The notes beneath the pieces were generated by a model. The model was not told where the DNA came from, ran no database searches, and worked only from the letters and a program-made list of their open reading frames with translations. A stretch of 64,000 nucleotides of DNA, from positions 186,001-250,000 of the forward strand of contig NZ_VLLB01000002.1 of NCBI RefSeq assembly GCF_007830455.1, given 5' to 3'. Every line of letters begins with the position of its first letter. Positions within the stretch are counted from its first letter, which is position 1. Shown one piece after another: positions 27,618 to 36,383 of this stretch. The stretch is from Pseudoduganella lurida. GTDB taxonomy: Bacteria > Pseudomonadota > Gammaproteobacteria > Burkholderiales > Burkholderiaceae_D. Position numbers and translations under genes: made by a program.

Positions 27618-28634
27618 TCAGGCGTTTTCCAGCACCCGAATGGTGCAGCCGGTCTCCACTGCCAGCGCGCGCCGCGCCGCTTCCGGCAACCCGGCCTTGC
27701 CCCCGCCAACGTCGACCGCGCACAGCGCCACGCGGAAATCGGTCATCGAACCGTTGCACACCAGCGCCGGCGCGCCGGGACTGGCATCCCGCGCTGCCGG
27801 ATCGACCGTTGCCAGCACGCTCTCGCGCGTGGCACGCAGGTCGCGCACCTGCGCCTGCAGGACCGGACCGCCATCGAAGATATCGATGTAGGTGCCCGCG
27901 GCCAGGCCTTCCTGTTCCAGCAGGCGGCGCGCCGGCGCCGTGGCGACATGCGTGGTGCCGATCGCCGCGCGCGCCGCTTCGCTCAGGAAGCCTGTGTAGA
28001 TCGGATAACGGGGCATCAGCTCGGCGATGTAGCTCTTGCGGCCCGGCTGGCAGAGGTCGTCCGCCCGGTCGAAGTCCATGGCGAAGAACTGGCGGCCCAG
28101 GCTTTCCCAGAACGGCGAGCGGCCCGCGGCATCCTGGAAGCCGCGCATCTCGGCAAACACCGGCTGGGTGAACAACTGCGGGAACTGGGCGATGAACAGG
28201 AAGCGGCTCTTTGACAGCAGCCGGCCGTTGCGGCCGTGCCGGTAGTCGGGATGGAGGAACAGCGAACACAGTTCGGCGCAGCCGGTGAGATCGTGCGTGA
28301 GGTACAGCACCTCATGCCGGGCATACACGCCCACCGACGGTGCCGAGTGCACCAGCGCGCCGAGGCGGAAGCTGTAGAACGGCTCGTCCATGCCGACGGC
28401 TGCCTTGATGGCCGCGATACCGGCCACGCGGCCGTGTGCCAGGTCCTCGAGCACGAACACGTAATCGCGCGCGGTGGACGGCAGCGCACCGGCGAACGAA
28501 GCCTCCGCAATGGCGAGGCGTTCGGCCAGCGCCGCCCGGTCGGCCTTCAGCGTCGTCATGCCCGGTCCGGCCGCGAGGGCCAGCGCATGCACGGCATCGA
28601 GGTCCGCGGCGCGGGCAGCCCGCACGACTAGCAC
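27618..28634 (-). CDS. astA: Arginine N-succinyltransferase (AstA)
   Basis: 338 residues from the GTG at 28632-28634, chosen because it gives the family's opening (MLVVRAARAADLDAV) after a purine-rich CAGGCGG. Conserved AstA segments are YSFRLGALVHSAPSVGVYAR, LFLHPDYRHGRNGRLLS, FAEMRGFQDAAGRSPFWESLG and PRYPIYTGFLSEAA. The enzyme transfers succinyl from succinyl-CoA to arginine, the first step of the AST catabolic pathway. None of astC, astD, astB or astE is in the window. It is divergent from the Lrp/AsnC gene and upstream of the peptide operon, so arginine released from peptides may be its substrate. Confidence 0.88.
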   Translation of the reverse strand: MLVVRAARAADLDAVHALALAAGPGMTTLKADRAALAERLAIAEASFAGALPSTARDYVFVLEDLAHGRVAGIAAIKAAVGMDEPFYSFRLGALVHSAPSVGVYARHEVLYLTHDLTGCAELCSLFLHPDYRHGRNGRLLSKSRFLFIAQFPQLFTQPVFAEMRGFQDAAGRSPFWESLGRQFFAMDFDRADDLCQPGRKSYIAELMPRYPIYTGFLSEAARAAIGTTHVATAPARRLLEQEGLAAGTYIDIFDGGPVLQAQVRDLRATRESVLATVDPAARDASPGAPALVCNGSMTDFRVALCAVDVGGGKAGLPEAARRALAVETGCTIRVLENA

Positions 28635-28869
28635 AGCCGCCTGCCATGACAGGCCAAGCGGCGTCGGACGAGAGCGGTCTCCATGGGAACTCCTGCAGAG
28701 GTGGCGATCCACTACTGTAGAGTGAGCGGAAAGCGCCGTCCAGCCGGCACGCTGCTGGTGTCGAAGCGCCAAGCTGCTGATTCCATTGAAGAATTTGATG
28801 GGCGCACAACATTCCGGCAGCCCGGACGGGCAACAACCGCAGAAGCCACGTGTAAGTCCGGGCAAATTC

Positions 28870-28882
28870 GCAGTTCCTGCAC
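28870..28882 (+). promoter_or_regulatory. Repeated dyad GCAGTTCCTGCAC in the astA-lrp divergent region
   Basis: Exact 13-base copy of the site at 27573-27585; arms GCAG and CTGC around TTC. A GCAAATT element lies just before it (28862-28868), as also at 27542-27548. The 384-base stretch 28635-29018 otherwise holds the lrp promoter and no gene I can support. Confidence 0.45.
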
Positions 28883-28926
28883 TCGTCCGTGGCGCTAGAA
28901 TCGGTCTTCCGCCATGTCTGGACGCT

Positions 28927-28955
28927 TTGACATGACCGGTACAGTTCTTGCATAA
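28927..28955 (+). promoter_or_regulatory. Predicted sigma-70 promoter of the Lrp/AsnC gene, overlapped by a third dyad copy
   Basis: Perfect -35 TTGACA (28927-28932), 17-base spacer, -10-like GCATAA (28950-28955). A diverged copy of the dyad, ACAGTTCTTGCAT (28941-28953, 10 of 13 matches to the other two), covers the spacer end and -10. This is the position expected for autorepression. The gene starts about 57 bases after the predicted start point. Confidence 0.5.
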
Positions 28956-29018
28956 AACAAAGTGAGGTTGCCGTTCTACCACGCACGTGGAGGCGCCTTT
29001 TAACCAGGAGCTCGCTGC

Positions 29019-29579
29019 ATGACACAGAAAGACATCGATCGCATCGATCGCAAGATTATGGATCTGCTCCAGCAGGATGCCCGCATCACCAACCAGGCCC
29101 TGGCGGACCGCGTGGCGCTGTCGCCCAGCGCCTGCCTGCGCCGCGTGCGCGATCTGGAGGAACGGGGCTTCATCACCGGCTACCGTGCGCAGATCGCCGT
29201 GGACCGGATGCGCAATGTACTGATCGTGATGGCCCAGGTCTCGTTCGAGCGCCACACGCTGAACGACTTCTGCGCGTTCGACGACTGCGTGGCGGCGATG
29301 CCGGAGATCGTGGAATCCTGCCGCGTGAGCGGCCTGTACGACTATATGCTGCGCGCCGTCGTCGACGACATGCAGGAATGGAAGCGCCTGATGCTGGTGC
29401 TGCTCGATGGCGGCTTCGGCGTCGAGAAGATCGTTTCGCATTTCCTGATGGACGAGATGAAGTCCTTCTGCGGCTACCAGCTGATGCCGACGGCGGAGAC
29501 GGCGGCGCGGAAGGCGCCCCGGGCCGGCGAACCGGCGGCGGCCCATGTGCCCCGCACGCAAACGGCCGGCGCACGCTGA
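29019..29579 (+). CDS. Lrp/AsnC-family transcriptional regulator
   Basis: 186 residues. The helix-turn-helix is at about 8-55 (IDRKIMDLLQQDARITNQAL, then LSPSACLRRVRDLEERGFI). An RAM/AsnC ligand domain follows (about 70-150) with the SCRVSGLYDYMLRAVVDD core. The tail after about 155 is an Ala/Pro/Arg-rich extension not typical of the family. Such proteins sense amino acids; position next to astA and the peptide operon suggests arginine or another released amino acid. GGAG lies before the ATG. Confidence 0.9.
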   Translation: MTQKDIDRIDRKIMDLLQQDARITNQALADRVALSPSACLRRVRDLEERGFITGYRAQIAVDRMRNVLIVMAQVSFERHTLNDFCAFDDCVAAMPEIVESCRVSGLYDYMLRAVVDDMQEWKRLMLVLLDGGFGVEKIVSHFLMDEMKSFCGYQLMPTAETAARKAPRAGEPAAAHVPRTQTAGAR

Positions 29580-29592
29580 CACGCCGTGCCCG

Positions 29593-29615
29593 GTTCCCGG
29601 CGCCCCGCCGGGAAC
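29593..29615 (+). other. Strong hairpin after the Lrp/AsnC gene
   Basis: Nine-base perfect arms GTTCCCGGC and GCCGGGAAC around a five-base loop, 13 bases after the stop at 29579. It has no T-run, so it may be a Rho-assisted end or an mRNA stabiliser rather than an intrinsic terminator. Confidence 0.35.
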
Positions 29616-29842
29616 GCCGTTCGAAACATCTGCCGGGGCAAATCCGCCACACCCGCGCCGCCGGAATGCATGACGAGCATTTGTCCTACACAATCTTCAT
29701 TTCCTTAGCGCAACTTCAGTAGTATGATCGCCATCTTCGGCCGGCGCGCATGCGTGTCGGCCGCGCGGTCCTCGGTCCGCGCTCTCCGATTCGCGACACG
29801 ACCGGCACCGGCATTCGCCGCCTGCCTTCTACAGGAAAAACC

Positions 29843-31588
29843 ATGAGGTTCAAGGACATGAAGATCGGCACGCGCCTGGCCATCGGCTTCGGCGCCGTGT
29901 TTGCACTGATGATCGGGCTGACGACGCTGGCCACGGGCCGCGTCTCGAGCATCGACCGCATGCTGACCACCATCAGCGACGTCAATGGCGTGAAGCAGCG
30001 CCATGCCATCAACTTCCGCGGCAGCGTGCATGACCGCTCGATCGCCGCGCGCGACATCGTGCTGGCACCGGACGATGCGGCGCTGCAGGCCGAGCTGGCG
30101 AAGGTCGCCACGCTGTCGGCCGCCTATGCGAAGTCGGCCGGCCCGATGGACGCCATCTTCGCCCAGGCCGGCGACGTGAAGCCGGAAGAGCGTGCCGCCC
30201 TCGCCGCCATCAAGGAGAACGAAAACCGCACCGTGGCGCTGCTCGACCGGATCATCGCCCTGCGCAAGGCGGGCGATATCGCCGGTGCCACCACGGTGCT
30301 GCAGGCGCAGGCCGCGCCGGCCTTCCTCGGCTGGCTGGCCTCCATCAACGTGATGATCGACCTGGAAGAAAAGATGAGCCAGGAACAGGCGGCCGGGGCA
30401 CGTTCGGTGGCCGGCAGCTTCCTCGTGTTCATGGTGGTGCTGTGCGCGGCCGCGATCGCGGTCGGCATGTTCGCCGCGTGGCGCATCAGCCGCGCTCTGC
30501 TGAAGGAACTGGGCGGCGAACCGGCCTACGCGGTCGGCATCGTCGGCAGCATCGCCGCCGGCAACCTCGCCGTTGCCATCGACACGCGGCCGGGCGACAC
30601 CACCAGCCTGCTGCATGCGATGCGCGTGATGCGCGACAGCCTCGTCGACATCATCGCCCAGGTGCGCAGCGGCAGCCAGACGATCGCCCAGGCGTCCGCG
30701 GAAATCGCGGCCGGCAACCTGGACCTGTCGGGCCGCACCGAGCAGCAGGCCGGCACGCTGGAGGAGACCGCCGCGTCGATGGAACAGCTGACCTCGGCCG
30801 TGAAGCAGAACTCCGAGCACGCCCGCCAGGCCAACCAGATGGCGCTGTCGGCGTCCGAGGTGGCCGTCAAGGGCGGCGCCATCGTCGAGCGCGTGGTCGA
30901 CACGATGGCCTCGATCAACGACTCGTCGAAGAAGATCGTCGACATCATCGGCGTCATCGACGGCATCGCGTTCCAGACCAATATCCTGGCGCTGAACGCG
31001 GCCGTCGAGGCGGCCCGTGCGGGCGAACAGGGCCGCGGCTTTGCCGTGGTGGCCAGCGAAGTGCGCAGCCTGGCGCAGCGCTCGGCCACGGCTGCCAAGG
31101 AAATCAAGACGCTGATCGGCGACTCGGTGGACAAGGTGGAAGCCGGCGCCAAGCTGGTCGACGATGCGGGCGAGACGATGCAGGAGATCGTCAGCAGCGT
31201 GCGCCGCGTGACGGACATCATGAGCGAGATCTCCGCGGCCAGCCACGAGCAGACGGCCGGCATCGAACAGGTCAACCAGGCGATCGGCACGATGGATGCC
31301 GTCACCCAGCAGAACGCGGCGCTCGTCGAACAGGCCGCCGCCGCCGCGGACGCGCTGGAACACCAGGCGGGGCACCTGGCCGGCATCGTCAGCGTGTTCA
31401 GGATCGATGGTGGCGCGCAGGCGGCGCTGCCGGTGCCGAAGCAGCAGGTATTCGCCAAGGCACCGGCGCGTATTGCCCTGCCGGCCTCTCGGCGTCCCGC
31501 AGTCCCGCCGGCGGCGAAAGCAAGTGCTGCCAAGGCCCCGGTGAAGCAGAAAGCGCTGGCGTCGAACGAGGAGTGGGAAGAGTTCTGA
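29843..31588 (+). CDS. Methyl-accepting chemotaxis protein with C-terminal docking pentapeptide
   Basis: 581 residues from the ATG at 29843; the open frame extends upstream but without a membrane-protein start. One helix (11-32), a periplasmic four-helix-bundle domain of about 155 residues, a second helix (about 191-212), HAMP and a long cytoplasmic signalling domain are seen. The hairpin tip is [20 protein letters not shown], with the conserved [16 protein letters not shown] around it. The tail is a Pro/Ala/Lys linker ending EWEEF, matching the xWxxF motif that tethers CheR/CheB in Tar/Tsr. The ligand of the periplasmic domain is unknown. No other che genes are in the window. Confidence 0.92.
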   Translation: MRFKDMKIGTRLAIGFGAVFALMIGLTTLATGRVSSIDRMLTTISDVNGVKQRHAINFRGSVHDRSIAARDIVLAPDDAALQAELAKVATLSAAYAKSAGPMDAIFAQAGDVKPEERAALAAIKENENRTVALLDRIIALRKAGDIAGATTVLQAQAAPAFLGWLASINVMIDLEEKMSQEQAAGARSVAGSFLVFMVVLCAAAIAVGMFAAWRISRALLKELGGEPAYAVGIVGSIAAGNLAVAIDTRPGDTTSLLHAMRVMRDSLVDIIAQVRSGSQTIAQASAEIAAGNLDLSGRTEQQAGTLEETAASMEQLTSAVKQNSEHARQANQMALSASEVAVKGGAIVERVVDTMASINDSSKKIVDIIGVIDGIAFQTNILALNAAVEAARAGEQGRGFAVVASEVRSLAQRSATAAKEIKTLIGDSVDKVEAGAKLVDDAGETMQEIVSSVRRVTDIMSEISAASHEQTAGIEQVNQAIGTMDAVTQQNAALVEQAAAAADALEHQAGHLAGIVSVFRIDGGAQAALPVPKQQVFAKAPARIALPASRRPAVPPAAKASAAKAPVKQKALASNEEWEEF

Positions 31589-31595
31589 CAGGCCG

Positions 31596-32897
31596 TCAGT
31601 CCGGCGCGGGGAACTGCATCTCCACCAGCGTGCCCCGCGCCGGGTCGGACGCGATGGCCAGCGTCCAGCCGAAGCGCTCGCAGACGCGGCGCGTGAGGAA
31701 CAGCCCGAGACCCTGCCCGCCGCCCAGCCGCGTCGAGCCGCGCAGCGCCTGCGTGTAGCGCCGTGCCGCGGCCACCGTGTCGAAGCCGCTGCCGCTGTCC
31801 TGGATCGCCAGGCGGCGATCCGCCAGCGTCACGGCGATCGTCCCCCGAAAGCTGTTCTCCGCCGCGTTGCGCAGCAGGTTGCCCACCACGATGCGCACCA
31901 GCGCTTCCGGGCACGCCAGGCTCAGCGGATCGAGCCGCCCCACGACGAAGCGAACCTCCTTCCTTTCCAGCAGATGCTGGTGGTCTTCGACCAGCACGGT
32001 GACGAGGGTGTCGAGCCGCGTGGTTTCCGTCAGCACGCGGCCATCCGGTTCGCGCGACAGGTACAGCAGCGCGGACATGATCTCGGCCAGGTTATCGGCC
32101 GCGTTCGCGATGCGGGACAGGGGCGCTTCCGCCGCTGCCGGCAGCGGATGCAGCCGCAACACATCCACCGCGCCGGCGATCACGGCGACCGGCGTGCGGA
32201 ATTCGTGGCTGGCCTGGTCCAGCAGGGTGCGTTCCCGCTCGATGAAGCGCTCCACGCGGTCCAGGTGGCGGTTGGCGCCGACGGCGATGTCGTGCAGCTC
32301 GACCAGCGTGAAATCGGTGCGCAGGCGCTGGGCCGGCTGCGCGGGATCCAGTTCGTCCATGCGCTGCGCCAGCAGGCGGATCGGCCCGCGCATGCTGCGG
32401 TACAGCCACAGCAGCGAGCCGCCGATCATCGCGGCGCTCACCAGCGCGACCAGCACGCTGGCCAGCGAAATACGGTTCTGGTAGTCCTCCAGGTCCGTGA
32501 TGTCGATCGCCATGACCACGCGCGCCGTACCATCGCGCGTCACCAGCACCGCGTGACTGCGCTCCCTTTCATGGGGGTCGGTCTGCTCCTCGTCGTAGTA
32601 GCCGGGTGCCAGCGTGGCGAAGAATGCCGGCATGTCGGCCGGCACGGCGCTCTCCTCGATGCGCCAGCCGCGCAACGGGCCGCTGGCCGGCAGCGACGCC
32701 GCCCGCCCCCCGGCCAGGTAGCGGGCCGTGGCCGACTGCAGCAGGTCGCGCCACATGGGGTGCACGATCATCTGCTGGCTCAGCGTGCCCTGGATCGTCA
32801 ACCCAAGCATGAGCACGACCATGAACAGCGCGAACAGCGCGCCGATCTTGCGCTGCAGGCTATAGGTGCGCCACAAGGAGCTGGTGGAGTCAGTCAT
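31596..32897 (-). CDS. Sensor histidine kinase (HisKA type) of the MipA-linked two-component system
   Basis: 433 residues from the ATG at 32897, preferred over two upstream ATGs because AGGA lies eight bases before it and it overlaps the regulator stop (ATGACTGA). Two membrane helices (about 18-40 and 144-166) flank a periplasmic sensor of about 100 residues. HAMP-like linker, phospho-histidine H231 (ASHEFRTPVAVIAG), N-box NLLRNAAENS, G-boxes DSGSGFD and GGGQGLGLFL follow. The signal is unknown; the outer-membrane protein in the same operon suggests envelope or cationic stress. Confidence 0.9.
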   Translation of the reverse strand: MTDSTSSLWRTYSLQRKIGALFALFMVVLMLGLTIQGTLSQQMIVHPMWRDLLQSATARYLAGGRAASLPASGPLRGWRIEESAVPADMPAFFATLAPGYYDEEQTDPHERERSHAVLVTRDGTARVVMAIDITDLEDYQNRISLASVLVALVSAAMIGGSLLWLYRSMRGPIRLLAQRMDELDPAQPAQRLRTDFTLVELHDIAVGANRHLDRVERFIERERTLLDQASHEFRTPVAVIAGAVDVLRLHPLPAAAEAPLSRIANAADNLAEIMSALLYLSREPDGRVLTETTRLDTLVTVLVEDHQHLLERKEVRFVVGRLDPLSLACPEALVRIVVGNLLRNAAENSFRGTIAVTLADRRLAIQDSGSGFDTVAAARRYTQALRGSTRLGGGQGLGLFLTRRVCERFGWTLAIASDPARGTLVEMQFPAPD

Positions 32898-33615
32898 CGT
32901 CGGCATCCTGCGCACTGGCATCGTCCCCCACGGCCAGCCGGTAGCCGCTGCCGGTCACGGTGTGCAGCAGCTTGCGGGGCGCGACGCCATCGACGGCCTT
33001 GCGCAGCGTGTGCATGTGGGAGCGCAGCACGTCCTTGTCCGGCACGTCGTCCTGCCAGATCAGCGCTTCCAGCTCCTCGCGCCGCACCACGCCGGGCGAG
33101 CGGCGCATCAGCAGTTCCAGCAGCTTGCGGCGCACCGGCGTCATGGCCAGCGCCCTGCCGGCCCGCGTGACTGCCAGCGTGGCGAGGTCGAAGCGCAGGT
33201 CGTCCACGACCAGCACCTGGGCCGGCGCCACCGCACCGCGGGCGCGCTGCACCAGGACACGCAGGCGGATCTCCAGCTCGGCCAGCGCCACGGGCTTGAC
33301 GATATAGTCGTCCGCCCCCGCCATGAAGCCGGCGATCTTGTGCTCCACCTGGTCCTTCGCCGTGATGAAGATGACGGGAATCGTCGACTGCCATTCGCCG
33401 CGCAGCCGCGCCAGCATGGCCATGCCGTCCATGCGCGGCATCATCCAGTCCAGCACGATGGCGTCGTAGCGGTGCAGCGCCAGCAGGCCGAGGCCCGCTT
33501 CGCCATCGGGCGCCGCATCGGGCACGTGGCCGCAGGCTTCCAGGTAGTCGTAGATATTGGCTGCCAGCGCGGCATTGTCCTCGATGATCAGGATGCTGAG
33601 CGGTTGCTGGAGCAT
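32890..33615 (-). CDS. Response regulator, OmpR/PhoB family
   Basis: 241 residues from the ATG at 33613-33615 (upstream in-frame sequence belongs to the MipA gene region in another frame). Receiver with acidic E12/D13 and phospho-acceptor D56 (AIVLDWMMPRMDG), switch lysine in DDYIVKPV, then a winged-helix output domain (about 140-230: LAMTPVRRKLLELLMRRSPGVVRREE, ending HTVTGSGYRLAV). It lies seven bases after the MipA gene and overlaps the kinase by eight bases. Confidence 0.92.
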   Translation of the reverse strand: MLQQPLSILIIEDNAALAANIYDYLEACGHVPDAAPDGEAGLGLLALHRYDAIVLDWMMPRMDGMAMLARLRGEWQSTIPVIFITAKDQVEHKIAGFMAGADDYIVKPVALAELEIRLRVLVQRARGAVAPAQVLVVDDLRFDLATLAVTRAGRALAMTPVRRKLLELLMRRSPGVVRREELEALIWQDDVPDKDVLRSHMHTLRKAVDGVAPRKLLHTVTGSGYRLAVGDDASAQDADDD

Positions 33616-33622
33616 GGCCTGG

Positions 33623-34399
33623 TCAGAACTGACGGGCCACGCCGATGAAGGCCGATGCCGCGCCGTCCTTGCCCTCTTCCACCAGCGGGCTGTCCTGCAG
33701 GCGGTCCGGCAGGCGGCGGTACGAGACATTGCCGATGACGGCCCAGCGGCCCGCGAACGGGTGGAACACGTCGATGCCGATGCGGGGCACCGTGGCGCCG
33801 CCGGGCCCGTAATCGGGCACGCCGCGCGCCGCTTCCGCGGCCAGGGTGCCGTAGTAGTAATTCGCCAGTTTCTTCGACAGATGGGACACGCCGGCGTTCG
33901 GCGTGATGCGCGTGCCGCCGAACTGCAGCGGGTATGCATAGCGCAGGCCGGCCTCGTAGCCCTTGCTGGCGCTGGTGACGTCGCCCTTCACGGCCACTTC
34001 GATCTGCCCGTATGCGCCGCGCCAGCTGGCGGCCAGGCCCAGGTCCAGGCCATCGTCGCGGTCGTCCACCAGCGCGCGGTCGACGCCGCGCCGGGCCAGT
34101 TCGGCCGTGCCGAAGTCCTTGCGGTCGATGCCGTCGAAGCGGGCCGACAGCGTGGCATCGAGGGACAGCCCGCCCTGCCGGAGCAGGTGGGCACCGCCGC
34201 CGATGCCGCGCCAGAAGAAGCGCTCGCCTTCATACGTCAGCAGGGGGACGGCCCGCACGCGGGTGCCCTCGCCGGCATACACGCTGTCGGAAACGGCGGC
34301 GCCGAGGCCGAGGCCCCAGCGCTGCTGTTGCTGCTGCTGCGCCATGGCGTGGTGGGAAGCGAGGAAGGAGATCAGCAGGGCTGGCAGGACTGGTTTCAT
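33623..34399 (-). CDS. MipA/OmpV-family outer-membrane protein
   Basis: 258 residues. The signal peptide ends at SHHAMA, followed by a run of six glutamines, then the beta-barrel family features: WGLGLGAAVSDSVYAGEGTRVRAVPLLTYEGERFFWRG is the typical N-terminal region (residues 28-65), and the C-terminus ends in phenylalanine (GVARQF). MipA/OmpV proteins are often encoded with a two-component system, as here. In E. coli MipA scaffolds murein enzymes, but in most bacteria the role is unclear. Confidence 0.88.
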   Translation of the reverse strand: MKPVLPALLISFLASHHAMAQQQQQQRWGLGLGAAVSDSVYAGEGTRVRAVPLLTYEGERFFWRGIGGGAHLLRQGGLSLDATLSARFDGIDRKDFGTAELARRGVDRALVDDRDDGLDLGLAASWRGAYGQIEVAVKGDVTSASKGYEAGLRYAYPLQFGGTRITPNAGVSHLSKKLANYYYGTLAAEAARGVPDYGPGGATVPRIGIDVFHPFAGRWAVIGNVSYRRLPDRLQDSPLVEEGKDGAASAFIGVARQF

Positions 34400-34470
34400 G
34401 GATGGGCATCGGTCAGTGGGGGTGCACGCACTATGCACCAGGCATGTCGCCGGAATGTCAACGCCACCCG

Positions 34471-36270
34471 TCACTGCATGCCCTCCGCCTGGTACACCAC
34501 CTTCCCGCCGACGACCGTCTGCAGCACCTTGATGTTGGCGATGTCCTCGGCCGGAATCGTGAAGAAGTTCCGGTCCAGCACGACCAGGTCGGCGAACTTG
34601 CCCACTTCGAGCGAGCCGGTGGTGGCCTCCTGGCGCAGCGTGTAGGCCGCGTTCAGCGTGATCGCGCGCAGGGCCGCGGCGCGCGGCAGGCCCGGTTGCG
34701 CCGTCAGCCGGCCCGCGTATTCCTTGCCCGCATCCGGCGCAGCGGTGCGCGTGACGCCCACCTTCAGCGCGAACCACACGTCCAGCGGGTCGACGGGCCA
34801 GTCGCTGCCGTAGGCGATGCGCGCGCCCGCCGCGAGCAGCAGCGCCTGCGGTTCGACCAGCGCATAACGCGCCGGCCCCAGATACTCCTTCAGCGCGCCC
34901 ACCGTATCGGCGGCCGGCTTGGCCCACTGGAAGGACAGCACCGGCGTCACGTCCAGCTGCGCGAAACGGGGATAGTCGGCCGGCGCCACGATCTCGTCAT
35001 GCGCCAGGGCCGGCCGCATGGCCTTGCCTTCCGGCGTAGCGCGCAGCGTAGCGATCACGTCCAGCGCTTCGCGCACGGCGCGGTCGCCATCGACGTGGAT
35101 GTGCGGATCGACGCGGGCCCGCGCCAGTTCGGCCAGCGTGGTGCGCAGCGCGTCCTGCGAAAAATAGCTGGCCGGTCCGTTGCTGGTTCCCGGCTGCCAG
35201 TCCGGCCGCGCCGTGGTGCCGCGGTTGACGAGATAGGGTTCCAGCATCGCGCCCGTGAAGGCGGGCGCGGCGATCACGCCATCCATGAACAGCTTGGCGT
35301 GCCGCACCTGCAGGGTGGGCGCCACGGTGGCCGGTCCCTGGTCGAACTGCTTCTGCTGCTTCAGCAGGTCGGCGACAGCCGACTGCGGCGTGGCGCCCTT
35401 GTCCAGGTCGATCAGCACGGCGAAGTGGGCGCGTGCCGTGAGCTGCCCGGCGCGCTGCAGTGCCGTGAAGGCCGTCATCGTTTCGGGATCCGTGTAGGCA
35501 TCGAGGAAGCTCGTGATGCCCTGCCGGCGCAGCGCTTCCAGGGCTTTCGCGGAGGCGGCCAGGTTTTCCGCTTCGGTGAGCGGCGGCAGCAGGTTCATGG
35601 CCAGGTCCTGGGCGGCGTCTTCCAGCAGGCCGGTGGCCGCGCCGTTCGCATCGCGCACGATCCGGCCGCCGATCGGGTCGGGCGTCTCCGCCTTGATGCC
35701 GGCCACCGCGATGCCCTTCGTATTGAGCTGCACGGAATGGCCGAACGAGGAGCGCACGATGACGGGCCGGTCCGTCTTCAGGGCGTCGAGCGTGGCGGCG
35801 CTGGTGCCCACGCCGTCCGGCAGCATGCCCTGCTGGAACCAGTTCACCACCAGCAGCCAGCGATGCGGATCGGGATCGGCATCCTTGTCGAGGCAGGCCT
35901 GGATGCGCGCCTGGAACTGCGGTACCGTCAGCGGTGCGTAATCGAGGCTGCAGTTGAGCAGGCGACTGCCACCGGACTGCGGGTGCATGTGGGCGTCGAT
36001 CAGGCCGGGCATCAGCATGCGGCCACGCAGGTCGATCACCCTGGTCGCCTTGCCCGTGAGGGCTTTCGCGCCGGCGTCCGTGCCCACGTAGGCGATGCGG
36101 CCGGCGCGGATGGCCAGGGCCTGGTGCACGCTGTCCTTGCGGTCCACCGTGTAGACGTAGCCGTTGCGGTAGACGGTATCGGCGGGCGCCTCGGCGGCGC
36201 CGGAACGCCCGGCGATCGATGCGGACAGTGCGAACAGTGCGGCTGCTGCGAAGTGCGTGCTGCGGGTCAT
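34471..36270 (-). CDS. Exported metal-dependent amidohydrolase (YtcJ-like)
   Basis: 599 residues from the ATG at 36268-36270 (GGGAGGGG just upstream). A signal peptide ends near SGAAEA. The amidohydrolase fold starts with ADTVYRNGYVYTVDRKDSVHQ, with the metal motif LIDAHMHPQSGG (HxH). HIHVDGDRAVREALD and AYGSDWPVDPLDVW supply the later ligands, and KFADLVVLDRNFF closes the small domain. Members hydrolyse amides, N-formyl or guanidino compounds; the true substrate cannot be told. Divergent from an MHS transporter, with which it may share substrate and promoter region. Confidence 0.88.
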   Translation of the reverse strand: MTRSTHFAAAALFALSASIAGRSGAAEAPADTVYRNGYVYTVDRKDSVHQALAIRAGRIAYVGTDAGAKALTGKATRVIDLRGRMLMPGLIDAHMHPQSGGSRLLNCSLDYAPLTVPQFQARIQACLDKDADPDPHRWLLVVNWFQQGMLPDGVGTSAATLDALKTDRPVIVRSSFGHSVQLNTKGIAVAGIKAETPDPIGGRIVRDANGAATGLLEDAAQDLAMNLLPPLTEAENLAASAKALEALRRQGITSFLDAYTDPETMTAFTALQRAGQLTARAHFAVLIDLDKGATPQSAVADLLKQQKQFDQGPATVAPTLQVRHAKLFMDGVIAAPAFTGAMLEPYLVNRGTTARPDWQPGTSNGPASYFSQDALRTTLAELARARVDPHIHVDGDRAVREALDVIATLRATPEGKAMRPALAHDEIVAPADYPRFAQLDVTPVLSFQWAKPAADTVGALKEYLGPARYALVEPQALLLAAGARIAYGSDWPVDPLDVWFALKVGVTRTAAPDAGKEYAGRLTAQPGLPRAAALRAITLNAAYTLRQEATTGSLEVGKFADLVVLDRNFFTIPAEDIANIKVLQTVVGGKVVYQAEGMQ

Positions 36271-36317
36271 ACCCCTCCCTGGCTGGTGGATGCATCGGAC
36301 GGCGCGGCCGCGCTTTG

Positions 36318-36323
36318 TATAAT
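36318..36323 (+). promoter_or_regulatory. Consensus -10 element upstream of the MHS transporter
   Basis: A perfect TATAAT at 36318-36323, preceded by TTTG. No good -35 is seen at 16-18 bases upstream, so an activator or other contacts may be needed. The predicted start near 36330 would give a 54-base leader before the ATG at 36384. Confidence 0.4.
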
Positions 36324-36383
36324 GGCCTGCGCCCGCAGCCCGGATTATCCCATCACTGCCACCCCTTCCAGCGAGAAGCCACC

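Noticed and set aside
28635..29693. N-terminal extension of the AstA frame across the Lrp gene
   Set aside because: AstA homology begins at the GTG at 28634 and the extension is antisense to a clear Lrp/AsnC gene.
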